Source: Psychrobacter sp.
GTDB taxonomy: Bacteria; Pseudomonadota; Gammaproteobacteria; Pseudomonadales; Moraxellaceae
Assembly: GCA_029264635.1 (NCBI GenBank)
Contig: JARIAA010000064.1
Span: forward strand, 1 to 23,667
Reading direction: 5' to 3'
Length of the DNA: 23,667 nt
Under the pieces are notes generated by a model. The model saw only the letters and a list, made by a program, of their open reading frames with translations, ran no database searches and was not told where the DNA came from. Positions within the stretch are counted from its first letter, which is position 1. The number at the start of each line of letters is the position of its first letter. Below are positions 1 to 7,604 of the stretch, piece by piece. Both the position numbers and the translations under genes were made by a program.

Positions 1-280
1 TATCAACGTCGTCAGGTAAGCTTATGCGCCAATCTTTCTTCGGTAAGACGGTATCGATAACCGCATTGTTACTATGGATCCAATGATTCGCGATTTTGAT
101 TACCGCTTTATCAGCGATGGCAGCGCCAGTCGCTATTTTGGTTGCGCCCATCAGCCACACAGGAATGCTACCGGCAAAACTATTACCCAAAATCACGCCA
201 GTCGCGGTAGCCAGTGATACCGCTTTACCAAGTTTCGGCGTACGGTCATGCATTTTTTGAAAAATTGTTGCCAAGCGCAT
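1..280 (-). CDS. N-terminal part of a putative PlsC/YihG-like acyltransferase (cut by window edge)
   Basis: Only the first 93 codons are present; the gene runs off the left edge. The start ATG (complement of 278-280) is preceded by a good ribosome site, AAGGA, about seven bases upstream. The visible part has a basic N-terminus (MRLATIFQKMHDRTPKLGK), a hydrophobic stretch at about residues 20-50 that looks like one or two membrane segments, then NHWIHSNNAVIDTVLPKKDW. From memory this resembles the region before the acyltransferase domain of YihG-like 1-acylglycerol-3-phosphate acyltransferases, which act in phospholipid synthesis at the inner membrane. The diagnostic HX4D motif would lie beyond the edge, so the assignment cannot be confirmed here. 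It could be another membrane protein. That it is a real coding region is fairly safe. Confidence 0.5.
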   Translation of the reverse strand, partial: MRLATIFQKMHDRTPKLGKAVSLATATGVILGNSFAGSIPVWLMGATKIATGAAIADKAVIKIANHWIHSNNAVIDTVLPKKDWRISLPDDVD

Positions 281-332
281 GTCAGATCCTTTTTATCTGT
301 CTATTATTCATTGTTATTAGGTTTGTGACATA

Positions 333-341
333 ATTCTAGCA
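333..341 (-). promoter_or_regulatory. Possible extended -10 promoter of the acyltransferase-like gene
   Basis: On the minus strand TGCTAGAAT reads as an extended -10 (TGn plus TAGAAT), about 50 bases upstream of the start codon at 280. No good -35 hexamer stands 16-18 bases further upstream, so this is tentative. Confidence 0.25.
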
Positions 342-481
342 GATATAACGCCTTGTGCAGCAGTAGCGATGTGACTGGTCATTACAGCTAAGGGATATCG
401 CTAAAATCTAAGCTGAACCTTTATTGGTAGTTTGTATGCAATAAAAATATAATATAGTTAACACCCTTTAAAATAGATACA

Positions 482-557
482 GTGCTACTGATATTAATGT
501 CGCGCAGCCTCTGTCTGCCTAGGCACAGCACGCAAGAGAAATTAATATTAGCAGCAC
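482..557 (-). repeat. Hairpin-forming intergenic repeat, copy 1 (76 bp)
   Basis: The left arm GTGCTACTGATATTAAT (482-498) and the right arm ATTAATATTAGCAGCAC (541-557) are inverted repeats matching at 15 of 17 positions. The middle contains the palindrome TGCCTAGGCA, flanked by CTGT and ACAG when read on the minus strand. Read on the minus strand, the whole unit aligns with the element at 2502-2576 at about two thirds identity by eye, including the shared core CTTGyGTGCTGT...ACAGAG. Equal length, shared arms and shared core indicate a dispersed family of the MITE or REP kind. There is no coding capacity. Confidence 0.7.
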
Positions 558-613
558 GTGGAATAGAATGTGTCAATTTTATTTAGGATTGACTATAGTC
601 TGATCGTTTAGGA

Positions 614-645
614 CAAAAAAACACCTCATAAGGTGCTTTTTTTTG
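614..645. terminator. Bidirectional rho-independent terminator
   Basis: CACCT-CATA-AGGTG forms a short stem with a four-base loop. It has an A-run before it and a T-run after it, so both strands give a hairpin followed by U residues. It lies just past the stop codon of the minus-strand lipoprotein gene (ends at 678) and most likely terminates it. Confidence 0.75.
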
Positions 646-677
646 CATTTTAAATGATACCGATAGATTCATCGTCT

Positions 678-1616
678 CTATTTATCATAGTTTGCTTTAA
701 TTTGCTGATCCAAAAATTCAGACGCGACATCGTTGTATTGGTCGCAGTTGACGATACCCGTCTTAGCGTTAATGCTTGCATCCTTTTGAGCACCTGCTTT
801 ATAGTAATGAGCATCGTGGAGTAAACCATTGTAACTAACGACAGCTTTTACACGGCCCTTATGATTAGTATATCGAGCGGCAGGCAGCTCATTATGGCGA
901 CCGACCATTTCTTTAACTAAATTATTAAGCGTTTTACCTGAATCTTTTTGTCGTGCAATCCACTCATCAATCGTTACGTTTTCTGTTGATGCTGAGTCAT
1001 AAAAAGTGTAATAAGACTGTTTGGGTGTTTCGTGCATAATGTAGCACTTAGCACCAATAGGAAACGTTATATCATTAGGAAAATAAGGATACTCTAGATC
1101 TGTGGTGATGCCTGTTTTGGCATCGGCTGCCAGTTTGCCAACGCCCCTAAGATCCAAAGTAACAATATCATAAGTTAAGTGAATGGGATTATTATCAGTC
1201 TGAAGACTTAATACAAAAGTATCGTCATCAACAAAGTCTATCTTGTCAAATTTACTATCGTACTCATCAAGGATTTTTACAAAAACGTTGTCGCCGACAT
1301 AATAGTCCAAATCAGCATCTTTATTGCCTCTGCTATCTTGGTAAGTACTAGGTGTGCTGCCCATAACCGTAGAGATGTTTCGCACCAACCCATCGTTGTT
1401 AATTTTAAATTCAAACTTGCCCCAAGCGGCTTTATAGTTTGCCTCATCCACATCTTCGCACATATCATAAACGGTATATCTGAATTCATTATTCACGATT
1501 GGACCATTACTAGCGTTATCGGTGGCGTTGACTGAATCATCATCGTGTTCACAACCAGTGATTATTAAGGCACTCGTTAATACTAGCCCTGTGAAAATAT
1601 CTCTATTAGGTTTCAT
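678..1616 (-). CDS. Lipoprotein of unknown function
   Basis: This codes for 312 residues if started at the ATG at 1616. That start gives a clear lipoprotein signal: basic MKPNRD, a hydrophobic stretch, then a lipobox ending IITGC with Cys22, followed by an acidic EHDDDS linker. The residue after the Cys is Glu, not Asp. The frame stays open upstream to a GTG at 1697, but a good promoter lies at 1644-1672, so that longer start is unlikely. The rest is polar with no membrane segment and no family I recognise; it holds several Asp-rich patches and a few Cys. No strong Shine-Dalgarno precedes the start. It is monocistronic, with a terminator right after the stop. Function is unknown; an envelope location is inferred from the lipobox. 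Confidence 0.75.
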   Translation of the reverse strand: MKPNRDIFTGLVLTSALIITGCEHDDDSVNATDNASNGPIVNNEFRYTVYDMCEDVDEANYKAAWGKFEFKINNDGLVRNISTVMGSTPSTYQDSRGNKDADLDYYVGDNVFVKILDEYDSKFDKIDFVDDDTFVLSLQTDNNPIHLTYDIVTLDLRGVGKLAADAKTGITTDLEYPYFPNDITFPIGAKCYIMHETPKQSYYTFYDSASTENVTIDEWIARQKDSGKTLNNLVKEMVGRHNELPAARYTNHKGRVKAVVSYNGLLHDAHYYKAGAQKDASINAKTGIVNCDQYNDVASEFLDQQIKANYDK

Positions 1617-1643
1617 ATTGTTATCTATTGTTGGCTTAAAGAA

Positions 1644-1672
1644 ATAATACCTACAATTAATTTCAATTGCAA
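1644..1672 (-). promoter_or_regulatory. Promoter of the lipoprotein gene
   Basis: On the minus strand TTGCAA (1667-1672) and TATTAT (1644-1649) are separated by exactly 17 bases, matching the sigma70 consensus at 4 of 6 and 5 of 6 positions. Transcription would begin near 1637, about 20 bases before the ATG at 1616. This also argues against the upstream GTG start. Confidence 0.5.
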
Positions 1673-1791
1673 AACAATAATTTAGTCTTAGAGTCACATT
1701 TAAGGATATACAAAACTAGAGTTGAAATAGACTTATCTCCTTATGAAAAATGACTAATGATAAAGTTTATTCACATTCCTTTATGGTCTGG

Positions 1792-1821
1792 TTTATATGA
1801 CGGACCTATTTACGCTATAAT
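1792..1821 (+). promoter_or_regulatory. Possible sigma70 promoter upstream of arfB
   Basis: A perfect TATAAT (1816-1821) stands 18 bases after TTTATA (1792-1797), a 4 of 6 match to the -35 consensus. It lies about 220 bases before arfB, so the leader would be long, or the promoter may serve a small transcript in 1828-1985. Confidence 0.4.
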
Positions 1822-2039
1822 TTCTATTTGTTTCTGCCATTTGCCAATTTATATTTTATTATGACGCGCTGGCTAAAATGCAAAGCGTCTGTGTTTAAAA
1901 TATTGATATCAATGCCATTTTTATTGATAGGGGCTATGTTTGGTTCCATGCAATAAAAGGGTGAGCGTAACGCCCTGTTTATAAATACTTAATCACGCCC
2001 CATATAAAACAAAACCATTAAAAGAAATAAAAGAGAACT

Positions 2040-2453
2040 ATGATTTTTATCAGTCATTCCATTAGCCTAAATGATAGTGAAGTCGATGTCAGCGCCATCC
2101 GTGCGCAAGGAGCAGGCGGGCAGAACGTCAATAAAGTCTCCTCCGCCATTCATCTACGCTTCGATATCAATGCCTCAAGTTTGAGTGACGGGCAAAAGCA
2201 GCGCTTACTTGCTAGTAAAGACAGCCGTATTACAAAGGACGGAATATTCGTCCTCAAAGCTCAGCAATTTCGCACGCAGGAGCGTAATAAGATCGACGCT
2301 TTTGAACGTCTTAAAGCCTTTATTCTACAATCTACTCAAGTCGCCAAAACTCGCAAGCCCACTAAGCCGAGCAGAAATGCTAAGCGCAAACGTGTCGATC
2401 AAAAAACGCAGCGCGGCAAAACCAAAGCCTTACGCGGTAAGGTTGATTTTTAA
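2040..2453 (+). CDS. arfB: Alternative ribosome-rescue factor ArfB (peptidyl-tRNA hydrolase, YaeJ)
   Basis: This 137-residue protein is of normal length for ArfB. It releases nascent peptides from ribosomes stalled on non-stop mRNA by hydrolysing peptidyl-tRNA in the P site. The class I release-factor domain fills residues about 5-105 and carries the catalytic GGQ at 26-28 in the context RAQGAGGQNVNKV. The C-terminal tail (about 105-137) is rich in Lys and Arg (KRKRVDQKTQRGK), the part known in the family to enter the empty mRNA channel. The start ATG at 2040 follows AAAGAGA, an acceptable ribosome site. It appears monocistronic; a hairpin repeat begins about 50 bases after its stop. No anomaly is seen. 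The call is secure because both the GGQ context and the basic tail are present, unlike in full-length RF1 or RF2. Confidence 0.93.
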   Translation: MIFISHSISLNDSEVDVSAIRAQGAGGQNVNKVSSAIHLRFDINASSLSDGQKQRLLASKDSRITKDGIFVLKAQQFRTQERNKIDAFERLKAFILQSTQVAKTRKPTKPSRNAKRKRVDQKTQRGKTKALRGKVDF

Positions 2454-2501
2454 GATCGTTACTATCGTTAGTACGGCATAAAAAATTATACCGATCAAAA
2501 C

Positions 2502-2576
2502 GTGCTACTGGTATAAATTTTCCTTGTGTGCTGTAGCTGGTCAACAGAGTACATCCAAAATTTATCCCAGCAGCTC
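2502..2576 (+). repeat. Hairpin-forming intergenic repeat, copy 2 (75 bp)
   Basis: The arms GTGCTACTGGTATAAATTT (2502-2520) and AAATTTATCCCAGCAGCTC (2558-2576) are inverted repeats matching at 16 of 19 positions. Between them CTGT...ACAG can form an inner stem. It aligns end to end with the reverse complement of 482-557. It lies between arfB and the cupin gene and may act as an RNA hairpin or as a mobile non-coding element. Confidence 0.7.
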
Positions 2577-2630
2577 TGTATTTATTTTAAAGTGGATTGA
2601 CTGCGTCAAACCGAATTTGGACAATACCTT

Positions 2631-3335
2631 ATGCTAATTAATGCTGATTTTTCATGCCGTGCCGCATTGAAGACTGAAGAGCATGAATGGATCAAATCAC
2701 CACAAAATGGCGTCGAGCGCGTCATGCTTGATCGCGTAGGATTTGAGGAAGCGCGGGCGACTAGCCTTGTGCGTTATGCGCCAAGCTCCTATTTTCCGCA
2801 GCATCAACATCCTGGTGGTGAAGAGATTTTAGTATTGTCTGGTACTTTTTCTGCTGATAATAAGCATTATCCCACTGGCTGGTATCTACGCAATCCGCCA
2901 GCATCCAGCCATACGCCTTATAGCGATGAGGGTGCGATTATCTTTGTTAAGCTGCGGCAAATGCTGCCATCTGAAGAGCGCCATGTCGCTATCGATACGC
3001 ACGATATTGCCAACTGGCAACCAGTTGGCAACCGTGAAGTTTGCTCTTTATTCTCAGGCGATAGCGAACAAGTGAGCTTGCAGCGTTTAAAAGTAGGTGA
3101 CGCCTTATTCACAGAAGATCTTATGAGTCAGACAGTTGCGGGCGGCGCAGAGCTGCTAGTAGTAAAGGGCACGCTGATAGAAGGTGATGAGAGGTATAAA
3201 CAAGGGAGCTGGATACGCTGGCCGGTAGGTGCGCAGCCACAAATAAAGGCAGGCAAGACAGGGGCTACCATTTACCTTAAGACGGGTCATCTTGCTCACA
3301 TCATTGGAGCGACAGCAAATGATTCTGAGATTTAA
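2631..3335 (+). CDS. Two-cupin ChrR-like protein
   Basis: This 234-residue cytoplasmic protein has two cupin folds, at residues about 15-115 and about 125-225. The first has a complete metal site pattern: FPQHQHPGGEE gives His58, His60 and Glu64, and the distal His94 lies in RNPPASSH. The opening (ADFSCR...VERVMLDRVG...RATSLVRYAPSS) is typical of the cupin domain of ChrR, the zinc anti-sigma factor that holds ECF sigma factors and answers singlet oxygen. The ChrR N-terminal zinc-binding sigma-interacting domain is missing, and no sigma factor gene is adjacent. It is therefore a stand-alone ChrR-type cupin, with an enzymatic or sensing role that I cannot name. The second cupin half lacks an obvious His cluster. 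The start at 2631 agrees with the family N-terminus, though the ribosome site is weak. Confidence 0.8.
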   Translation: MLINADFSCRAALKTEEHEWIKSPQNGVERVMLDRVGFEEARATSLVRYAPSSYFPQHQHPGGEEILVLSGTFSADNKHYPTGWYLRNPPASSHTPYSDEGAIIFVKLRQMLPSEERHVAIDTHDIANWQPVGNREVCSLFSGDSEQVSLQRLKVGDALFTEDLMSQTVAGGAELLVVKGTLIEGDERYKQGSWIRWPVGAQPQIKAGKTGATIYLKTGHLAHIIGATANDSEI

Positions 3336-3406
3336 AAGTGCTTGATATTCGGTTATATAGTCTGCTCGCTAATAGCTATCTTTTATAATGAATAAACAAA
3401 CAATCT

Positions 3407-4222
3407 TTAACGTCCCGTCCATACCGCATGGCGTTTTTCGATAAAGGCGTCGATGCCTTCGCTGACATCGTCCGCCATCATGTTGCAAGTCATCACTTTG
3501 CCAGCATAGTCGTAAGCATCGACTAGATCCATGCCCAATTGTTTATAGAACATATCTTTGCCTGTCTTGAGCGCGACAGGGGACTTCGCAGTAATAGCAT
3601 CGATTAAAGAGTGTAGCGTCGCCTCTAGCTCATCTGCTGCTGCCACACGATTAATGAGTCCTTGTTGCAAAGCTGTATTTGCATCGATAAACTCGCCCGT
3701 GATCAGCATCTCAAAGGCTTGTTTACGAGATAAATTGCGGCTGACGGCAACGGCAGGGGTTGAGCAAAACAGCCCGACATTTATGCCAGATGTGGCAAAC
3801 TTAGCGTCATCAGAGGCAACCGCTAAGTCACAGGCCGCGACCAATTGACAGCCTGCTGCCGTCGCGATGCCTTGTACTTTAGCGATCACAACTTGCGGCA
3901 TCTGATTGATGGTCAGCATCATCTGACTACATTGTTTGAATAAGGCGCTGTGAAATGCCTCGTCTGAATGCGCGCGCATCTCTTTTAAGTTGTGACCTGC
4001 GCAAAATGCTTTACCATTTGCGGCAATCACCAGCACACGGATGGAGTTGTCCTTTGCAATGTTATCCAGCTCTATTTGCATGGCAGATAGCATCTCTACT
4101 GACAGAGCATTAAATTGCTTGGGCCGGTTTAAGGTCAGGGTAACGACGCCGCTTGAGTCTTTACGCTCTTCTCTGATGACTAATGGTTCGTTTGCGTCCA
4201 TGGTTGCGTTAGCGTTTGGCAT
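3407..4222 (-). CDS. Crotonase-fold protein, ECHDC3-like enoyl-CoA hydratase/isomerase family
   Basis: This 271-residue protein has the crotonase fold over residues about 15-210 and a helical C-terminal part. AFCAGHNLKEM (72-82) supplies the first oxyanion-hole segment and TAAGCQLVAACDLAVAS (121-137) the second. The motif GINVGLFCSTP (146-156) marks the ECHDC3 branch. The two catalytic Glu residues of true enoyl-CoA hydratases appear replaced, by Gln126 and by Gly near position 146, so simple hydration of enoyl-CoA is doubtful. Isomerase, thioesterase or another CoA-thioester activity is possible. The start is well placed behind AAGGATGATAA. It runs towards the cupin gene (convergent) and lies 91 bases after the glycerate kinase gene on the same strand, so the two may be co-transcribed. 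Annotation as family member is sure; the reaction is not. Confidence 0.85.
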   Translation of the reverse strand: MPNANATMDANEPLVIREERKDSSGVVTLTLNRPKQFNALSVEMLSAMQIELDNIAKDNSIRVLVIAANGKAFCAGHNLKEMRAHSDEAFHSALFKQCSQMMLTINQMPQVVIAKVQGIATAAGCQLVAACDLAVASDDAKFATSGINVGLFCSTPAVAVSRNLSRKQAFEMLITGEFIDANTALQQGLINRVAAADELEATLHSLIDAITAKSPVALKTGKDMFYKQLGMDLVDAYDYAGKVMTCNMMADDVSEGIDAFIEKRHAVWTGR

Positions 4223-4313
4223 TTATCATCCTTGATAGTGAATGTTTAGTTAGTGCTTAAATAGTAGCATGCTTATCCATTGTATTCGCGCACATCTTAG
4301 TCTACATCATTAT

Positions 4314-5453
4314 TTATAATGAAAGCTGTTGTCCCAAGCGCATAGCCGCTGCAATATTTGTCGCTGTCGTTTCGATATTTTCATAGGCATTTTTAAACAC
4401 ATTATCAATAGATTCTAGTTTTTGAAGACTGGGCATAACCACGTCAAATTGAGTGGTTTGAGTAGGACTTAGCCTCTCTACGCTACCGCAAATAGCGATA
4501 ACAGGTTTATCATGAGCTTTAGCCAGTTGACTGATGCCGCCTGCGACTTTGCCCATTAAGGTTTGCGCGTCAAGCTTGCCTTCGCCCGTGATTATTAAAT
4601 CAGCATTTTTAATCTGCTCAGCTAAATTAACGGCTTGGGCGACCGTATCAAATCCTGATTGTAACTGCGCGCCGCAAAACGTCATCAAGGCAAAGCCAAG
4701 CCCGCCCGCTGCTCCTGCGCCCTCTACATTCTCATAATCTTTATAGCCCTGCTTATTGGTTAGCGCGGCAAAACTGCTTAGCGCGTTGTCTAGTAACTTT
4801 ACTTGCTCTGGACTGGCGCCCTTTTGCGGGCCAAAAACAGCACTGGCTCCTGATAGGCCGCACAAAGGATTGGTCACATCGCAGGCGACTTCAAAGATAG
4901 TGTCTAGAATCTTTGAATTAAATGTTGAGTCATCTATTCGTTGCAAGCGGGCAAGTTGTACACCGCCCTCACTCAAAGCATTATTGTCGTTGTCATAAAA
5001 CATCATTCCCAATGCATTTAACATCCCTAAACCAGCGTCGTTGGTGGCACTGCCACCTAGGCCGATAATGATACGCTTTGCCCCTTGCCCTAAAGCATCT
5101 GCAATCAGCTCTCCGACACCGTAGGTACTTGTGATTAAAGGGTTTCTCTCATTACTCGTTAATAGATGCAAACCGCAAGCTTGCGCGATTTCTATAACCG
5201 CTGTTTTGTTGGGTAATAATAAATACTTGGCTGTGATGGGTCGCATCAATGGATCATGAACGCGCACCTCTTTCCAGCGCCCTCTTAGTACATAAGATAG
5301 TACGGCTGAGGTGCCTTCACCGCCATCTGCCATAGGCAACAAGGTATAGTTGGCATTAGGAAAGATGTGGCTAAAACCTGACTTTATCGCTTGGCAAACC
5401 TCGATAGCTTCTAAGCTTTCTTTAAAGGAGTCGGGGGCGATCAGAATGTTCAT
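4314..5453 (-). CDS. garK: Glycerate kinase (GarK/GlxK family)
   Basis: This 379-residue protein has the normal length of the bacterial glycerate 2-kinase family (about 380). It phosphorylates D-glycerate with ATP to 2-phosphoglycerate, linking glyoxylate, glucarate or serine-derived glycerate to glycolysis. Family hallmarks visible are the opening MNILIAPDSFKESL, PMADGGEGT (40-48) and GLGGSATNDAGLGML (131-145). TGEGKLDAQT in the C-terminal third is also typical. GarK and GlxK cannot be told apart here, so the symbol marks the family. The gene is divergent from cobT across a 115-base gap in which I find no strong promoter pair. No glyoxylate carboligase or tartronate semialdehyde reductase is next to it, so the source of its glycerate is unknown. 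Confidence 0.92.
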   Translation of the reverse strand: MNILIAPDSFKESLEAIEVCQAIKSGFSHIFPNANYTLLPMADGGEGTSAVLSYVLRGRWKEVRVHDPLMRPITAKYLLLPNKTAVIEIAQACGLHLLTSNERNPLITSTYGVGELIADALGQGAKRIIIGLGGSATNDAGLGMLNALGMMFYDNDNNALSEGGVQLARLQRIDDSTFNSKILDTIFEVACDVTNPLCGLSGASAVFGPQKGASPEQVKLLDNALSSFAALTNKQGYKDYENVEGAGAAGGLGFALMTFCGAQLQSGFDTVAQAVNLAEQIKNADLIITGEGKLDAQTLMGKVAGGISQLAKAHDKPVIAICGSVERLSPTQTTQFDVVMPSLQKLESIDNVFKNAYENIETTATNIAAAMRLGQQLSL

Positions 5454-5568
5454 AAAATGCTCGATAGTTAAATAAATTTAGAGTATGCAACTGTTCTAAT
5501 CATAGCATTATAAATTTGATAATCTGATACCATAGACGCCTGTTTAATTTTATGAATAGGACTATCTC

Positions 5569-6615
5569 TTGAATACATTTGTCTCCCCGCGAATTGCCGA
5601 TATAGAAAATAATGACCTACGTCAGCAGCTCCAACAAATCATTGACGATAAAACCAAACCCCTCGGGGCGCTGGGACGTTTAGAGTCGCTTGGATTACAA
5701 ATAGGCATGATTAAAGGGACGACCACACCGCAGATTGAGCAGCCGCAGATTCGTGTATTTGCCGCTGATCATGGTTTAACCAAGCATGGCACTTCAGCTT
5801 ATCCTAGTGCCGTCACCGCGCAAATGGTCTATAACTTTTTGCAGGGCGGCGCGGCTATTAATGTCTTGGCACGTCAGCATAATATTGAGCTAAAAGTTGT
5901 TGATGCAGGCGTAGCGACTGATTTTGAGCAACATTCAAAATTAATAACCCAATATAAAGTTCGTCATGGCAGCCGTGATGCCCTAATAGAGCCCGCTATG
6001 ACCGAAGCGGAGTGCTTAGTAGCGTTAAATAACGGTATGAAAGTGGTGGAAAACTTGGCAGGCAATTTGCTAATCATTGGTGAGATGGGGATTGGTAACA
6101 CCTCAGCGGCGAGTCTTTTGTTGGCAAGGTTGGGTAATGTAGCGATTGCTGATTGTATCGGTCGTGGCACAGGGCTTGATGATGCAGGACTACAACATAA
6201 AACTCATGTTTTAACGCAAGTATTGGAGCGTCATCAAACGGCACAATCGCCGTTGGATGTGCTTGCTGCCTTAGGCGGGCTTGAGATTGCTATGATGGCA
6301 GGTGCGCTCATTCAGGCCGCCAGTGAACGCCGTATATTATTAATCGATGGGTTTATTGCGAGTAGCGCTTTATTGGCTGCGGAGCGCTTGGTACCAGGGG
6401 TCGCTCAGTACGCTATCTTTGCACACTATTCAGCCGAGCCAGGGCACGTGCATTTATTAAAACTATTAAACGCTGAGCCATTACTTGATATGGGCATGCG
6501 CTTGGGCGAGGGTAGCGGTGCGGCGCTTGCTTATCCGTTACTACAGTCGGCTTGTGCCATTATCAATGAGATGGCAAGCTTTAGTGACGCAGGTATCAGC
6601 GGGCAAAACAGCTAA
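5569..6615 (+). CDS. cobT: Nicotinate-nucleotide--dimethylbenzimidazole phosphoribosyltransferase CobT
   Basis: This 348-residue enzyme makes alpha-ribazole 5'-phosphate from nicotinate mononucleotide and dimethylbenzimidazole, giving the lower ligand of cobalamin. Motifs include KPLGALGRLE (near 30-40), FAADHG, the loop GEMGIGNTSAAS and the C-terminal MRLGEGSGAALA. Glu314 in that last motif corresponds to the catalytic Glu317 of Salmonella CobT. Translation begins at a TTG codon, with AGGA nine bases upstream. No ATG is available before residue 47, and family similarity begins well before that, so the TTG start is well supported. It overlaps cobS by one base (TAATG). There is no cobalamin riboswitch in the 115 bases upstream. 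Confidence 0.95.
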   Translation: MNTFVSPRIADIENNDLRQQLQQIIDDKTKPLGALGRLESLGLQIGMIKGTTTPQIEQPQIRVFAADHGLTKHGTSAYPSAVTAQMVYNFLQGGAAINVLARQHNIELKVVDAGVATDFEQHSKLITQYKVRHGSRDALIEPAMTEAECLVALNNGMKVVENLAGNLLIIGEMGIGNTSAASLLLARLGNVAIADCIGRGTGLDDAGLQHKTHVLTQVLERHQTAQSPLDVLAALGGLEIAMMAGALIQAASERRILLIDGFIASSALLAAERLVPGVAQYAIFAHYSAEPGHVHLLKLLNAEPLLDMGMRLGEGSGAALAYPLLQSACAIINEMASFSDAGISGQNS

Positions 6616-7514
6616 TGTCACTATCAACAAAACAAACATCAAAAGAATCATCAAAACTGCCTGCAAAGCAATTAGAACCATCACAGCAGTCTTTGCCTAA
6701 ACCAAGTGTTGGTCAATTCATAAGACATGAATGGCTATTGTTATTGGTCGCTATGCAGTTTCTGACCCGATTGCCAGTTCCGCCATTCAAAAATTATAAT
6801 CCGCAGTGGCTACACCAGAGCAGCCGACATTTCCCTGGCATCGGTTTGCTGGTTGGATTACTTTGCGCTGGCGTGTTTTGGCTTGCTAGTGTTTTATTTA
6901 CGCCATTGGTCGCGGCGGTAATGAGTACGGCCTTTGGAATTAAGCTCACAGGCGCTTTTCACGAAGACGGTTTGGCCGATAGCTGCGATGGTTTGGGCGG
7001 TGGCCTGACGCGCGAGCGTACGCTCACTATCATGAAAGACTCGCGCTTAGGAACCTATGGTGTCTTAGGTTTGGTGTCCGCATTATTGCTTAAGATTGCT
7101 TTATTAGCAGCCATGCCGTTATCAGTAGCGATTGTCGCGTTGATTATTGGTCATACAGCTTCACGCTTATTCTGTATTAGCCTGCTGACTTTATTGCCTT
7201 ATGGTGGCGAGGTAGAACATGCCAAAGCCAAACCCATGGCGCAGCAGCTGACTCCGTTACAAGGATTGTTCAGTAGTGGCTGGTTGCTAGTAGCGGGAAT
7301 TTTAGTGATGATGATATTTCCTAGTGCGGTACGGCAAATCAGTATCAGTCAGTGGCTAGCGGCTTTATTTCTAGCCCTATTTGCAACGGATTATATGCGC
7401 CGCTTATTACGTAGGCGCCTGGATGGCTATACGGGTGATGGGCTGGGTGCGACACAGCAGTTAAGCGAGATGGCGATTTATGCAGGACTTGCGGCTACGA
7501 TACCTTTTGGCTAA
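6615..7514 (+). CDS. cobS: Adenosylcobinamide-GDP ribazoletransferase (cobalamin synthase) CobS
   Basis: This 299-residue integral membrane enzyme joins adenosylcobinamide-GDP with alpha-ribazole (phosphate), the last assembly step of cobalamin. The metal-binding motif HEDGLADSCDG (116-126) and MKDSRLGTYG are visible, followed by several hydrophobic segments typical of the family. Its ATG overlaps the cobT stop as TAATG, which implies translational coupling and makes this start credible. About 38 polar residues precede the conserved core WLLLLVAMQFLTRLPVP, longer than in most family members; an internal start at Met47 would remove part of the first membrane segment. It acts on the product of CobT. 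No cobU or cobP kinase gene is adjacent. Confidence 0.93.
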   Translation: MSLSTKQTSKESSKLPAKQLEPSQQSLPKPSVGQFIRHEWLLLLVAMQFLTRLPVPPFKNYNPQWLHQSSRHFPGIGLLVGLLCAGVFWLASVLFTPLVAAVMSTAFGIKLTGAFHEDGLADSCDGLGGGLTRERTLTIMKDSRLGTYGVLGLVSALLLKIALLAAMPLSVAIVALIIGHTASRLFCISLLTLLPYGGEVEHAKAKPMAQQLTPLQGLFSSGWLLVAGILVMMIFPSAVRQISISQWLAALFLALFATDYMRRLLRRRLDGYTGDGLGATQQLSEMAIYAGLAATIPFG

Positions 7515-7604
7515 AGTGTACAGTCAGTCCTAAATAAAATGAGTACCAGTATTATAAGGTGCTACTAGTATCAGTTTTTTGTAAAAAAAAAGGCGAATCA
7601 ATCA

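Larger units (their letters stand above)
281..677. other. Intergenic region with a hairpin repeat and a terminator
   Basis: This 397-base stretch has no convincing gene. It holds a possible extended -10 promoter for the leftward gene at 333-341, a 76 bp inverted-repeat element at 482-557 and a bidirectional terminator hairpin at 614-645. I see nothing else that I can support. Confidence 0.6.
1617..2039. other. Intergenic region between divergent lipoprotein gene and arfB
   Basis: This 423-base stretch holds the leftward promoter at 1644-1672 and a possible rightward promoter at 1792-1821. It also holds a 31-codon open frame at 1861-1956 without a ribosome site, and a small hairpin at 1958-1976. 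No gene can be supported. Confidence 0.5.

Noticed and set aside
1617..1697. N-terminal extension of the lipoprotein to a GTG at 1697
   Set aside because: A promoter with 17-base spacing lies inside the extension, and the lipoprotein signal begins at the ATG at 1616.
1861..1956. 31-codon gene with a hydrophobic core
   Set aside because: No ribosome site and no recognisable family; kept only as a low-interest observation.
5454..5568. Cobalamin riboswitch before cobT
   Set aside because: The gap is only 115 bases and AT-rich, and I see no B12-box or paired helices of the expected size.
7559..7571. Third copy of the hairpin repeat before cobC
   Set aside because: Only one arm-like stretch is present; no second arm or core could be aligned.
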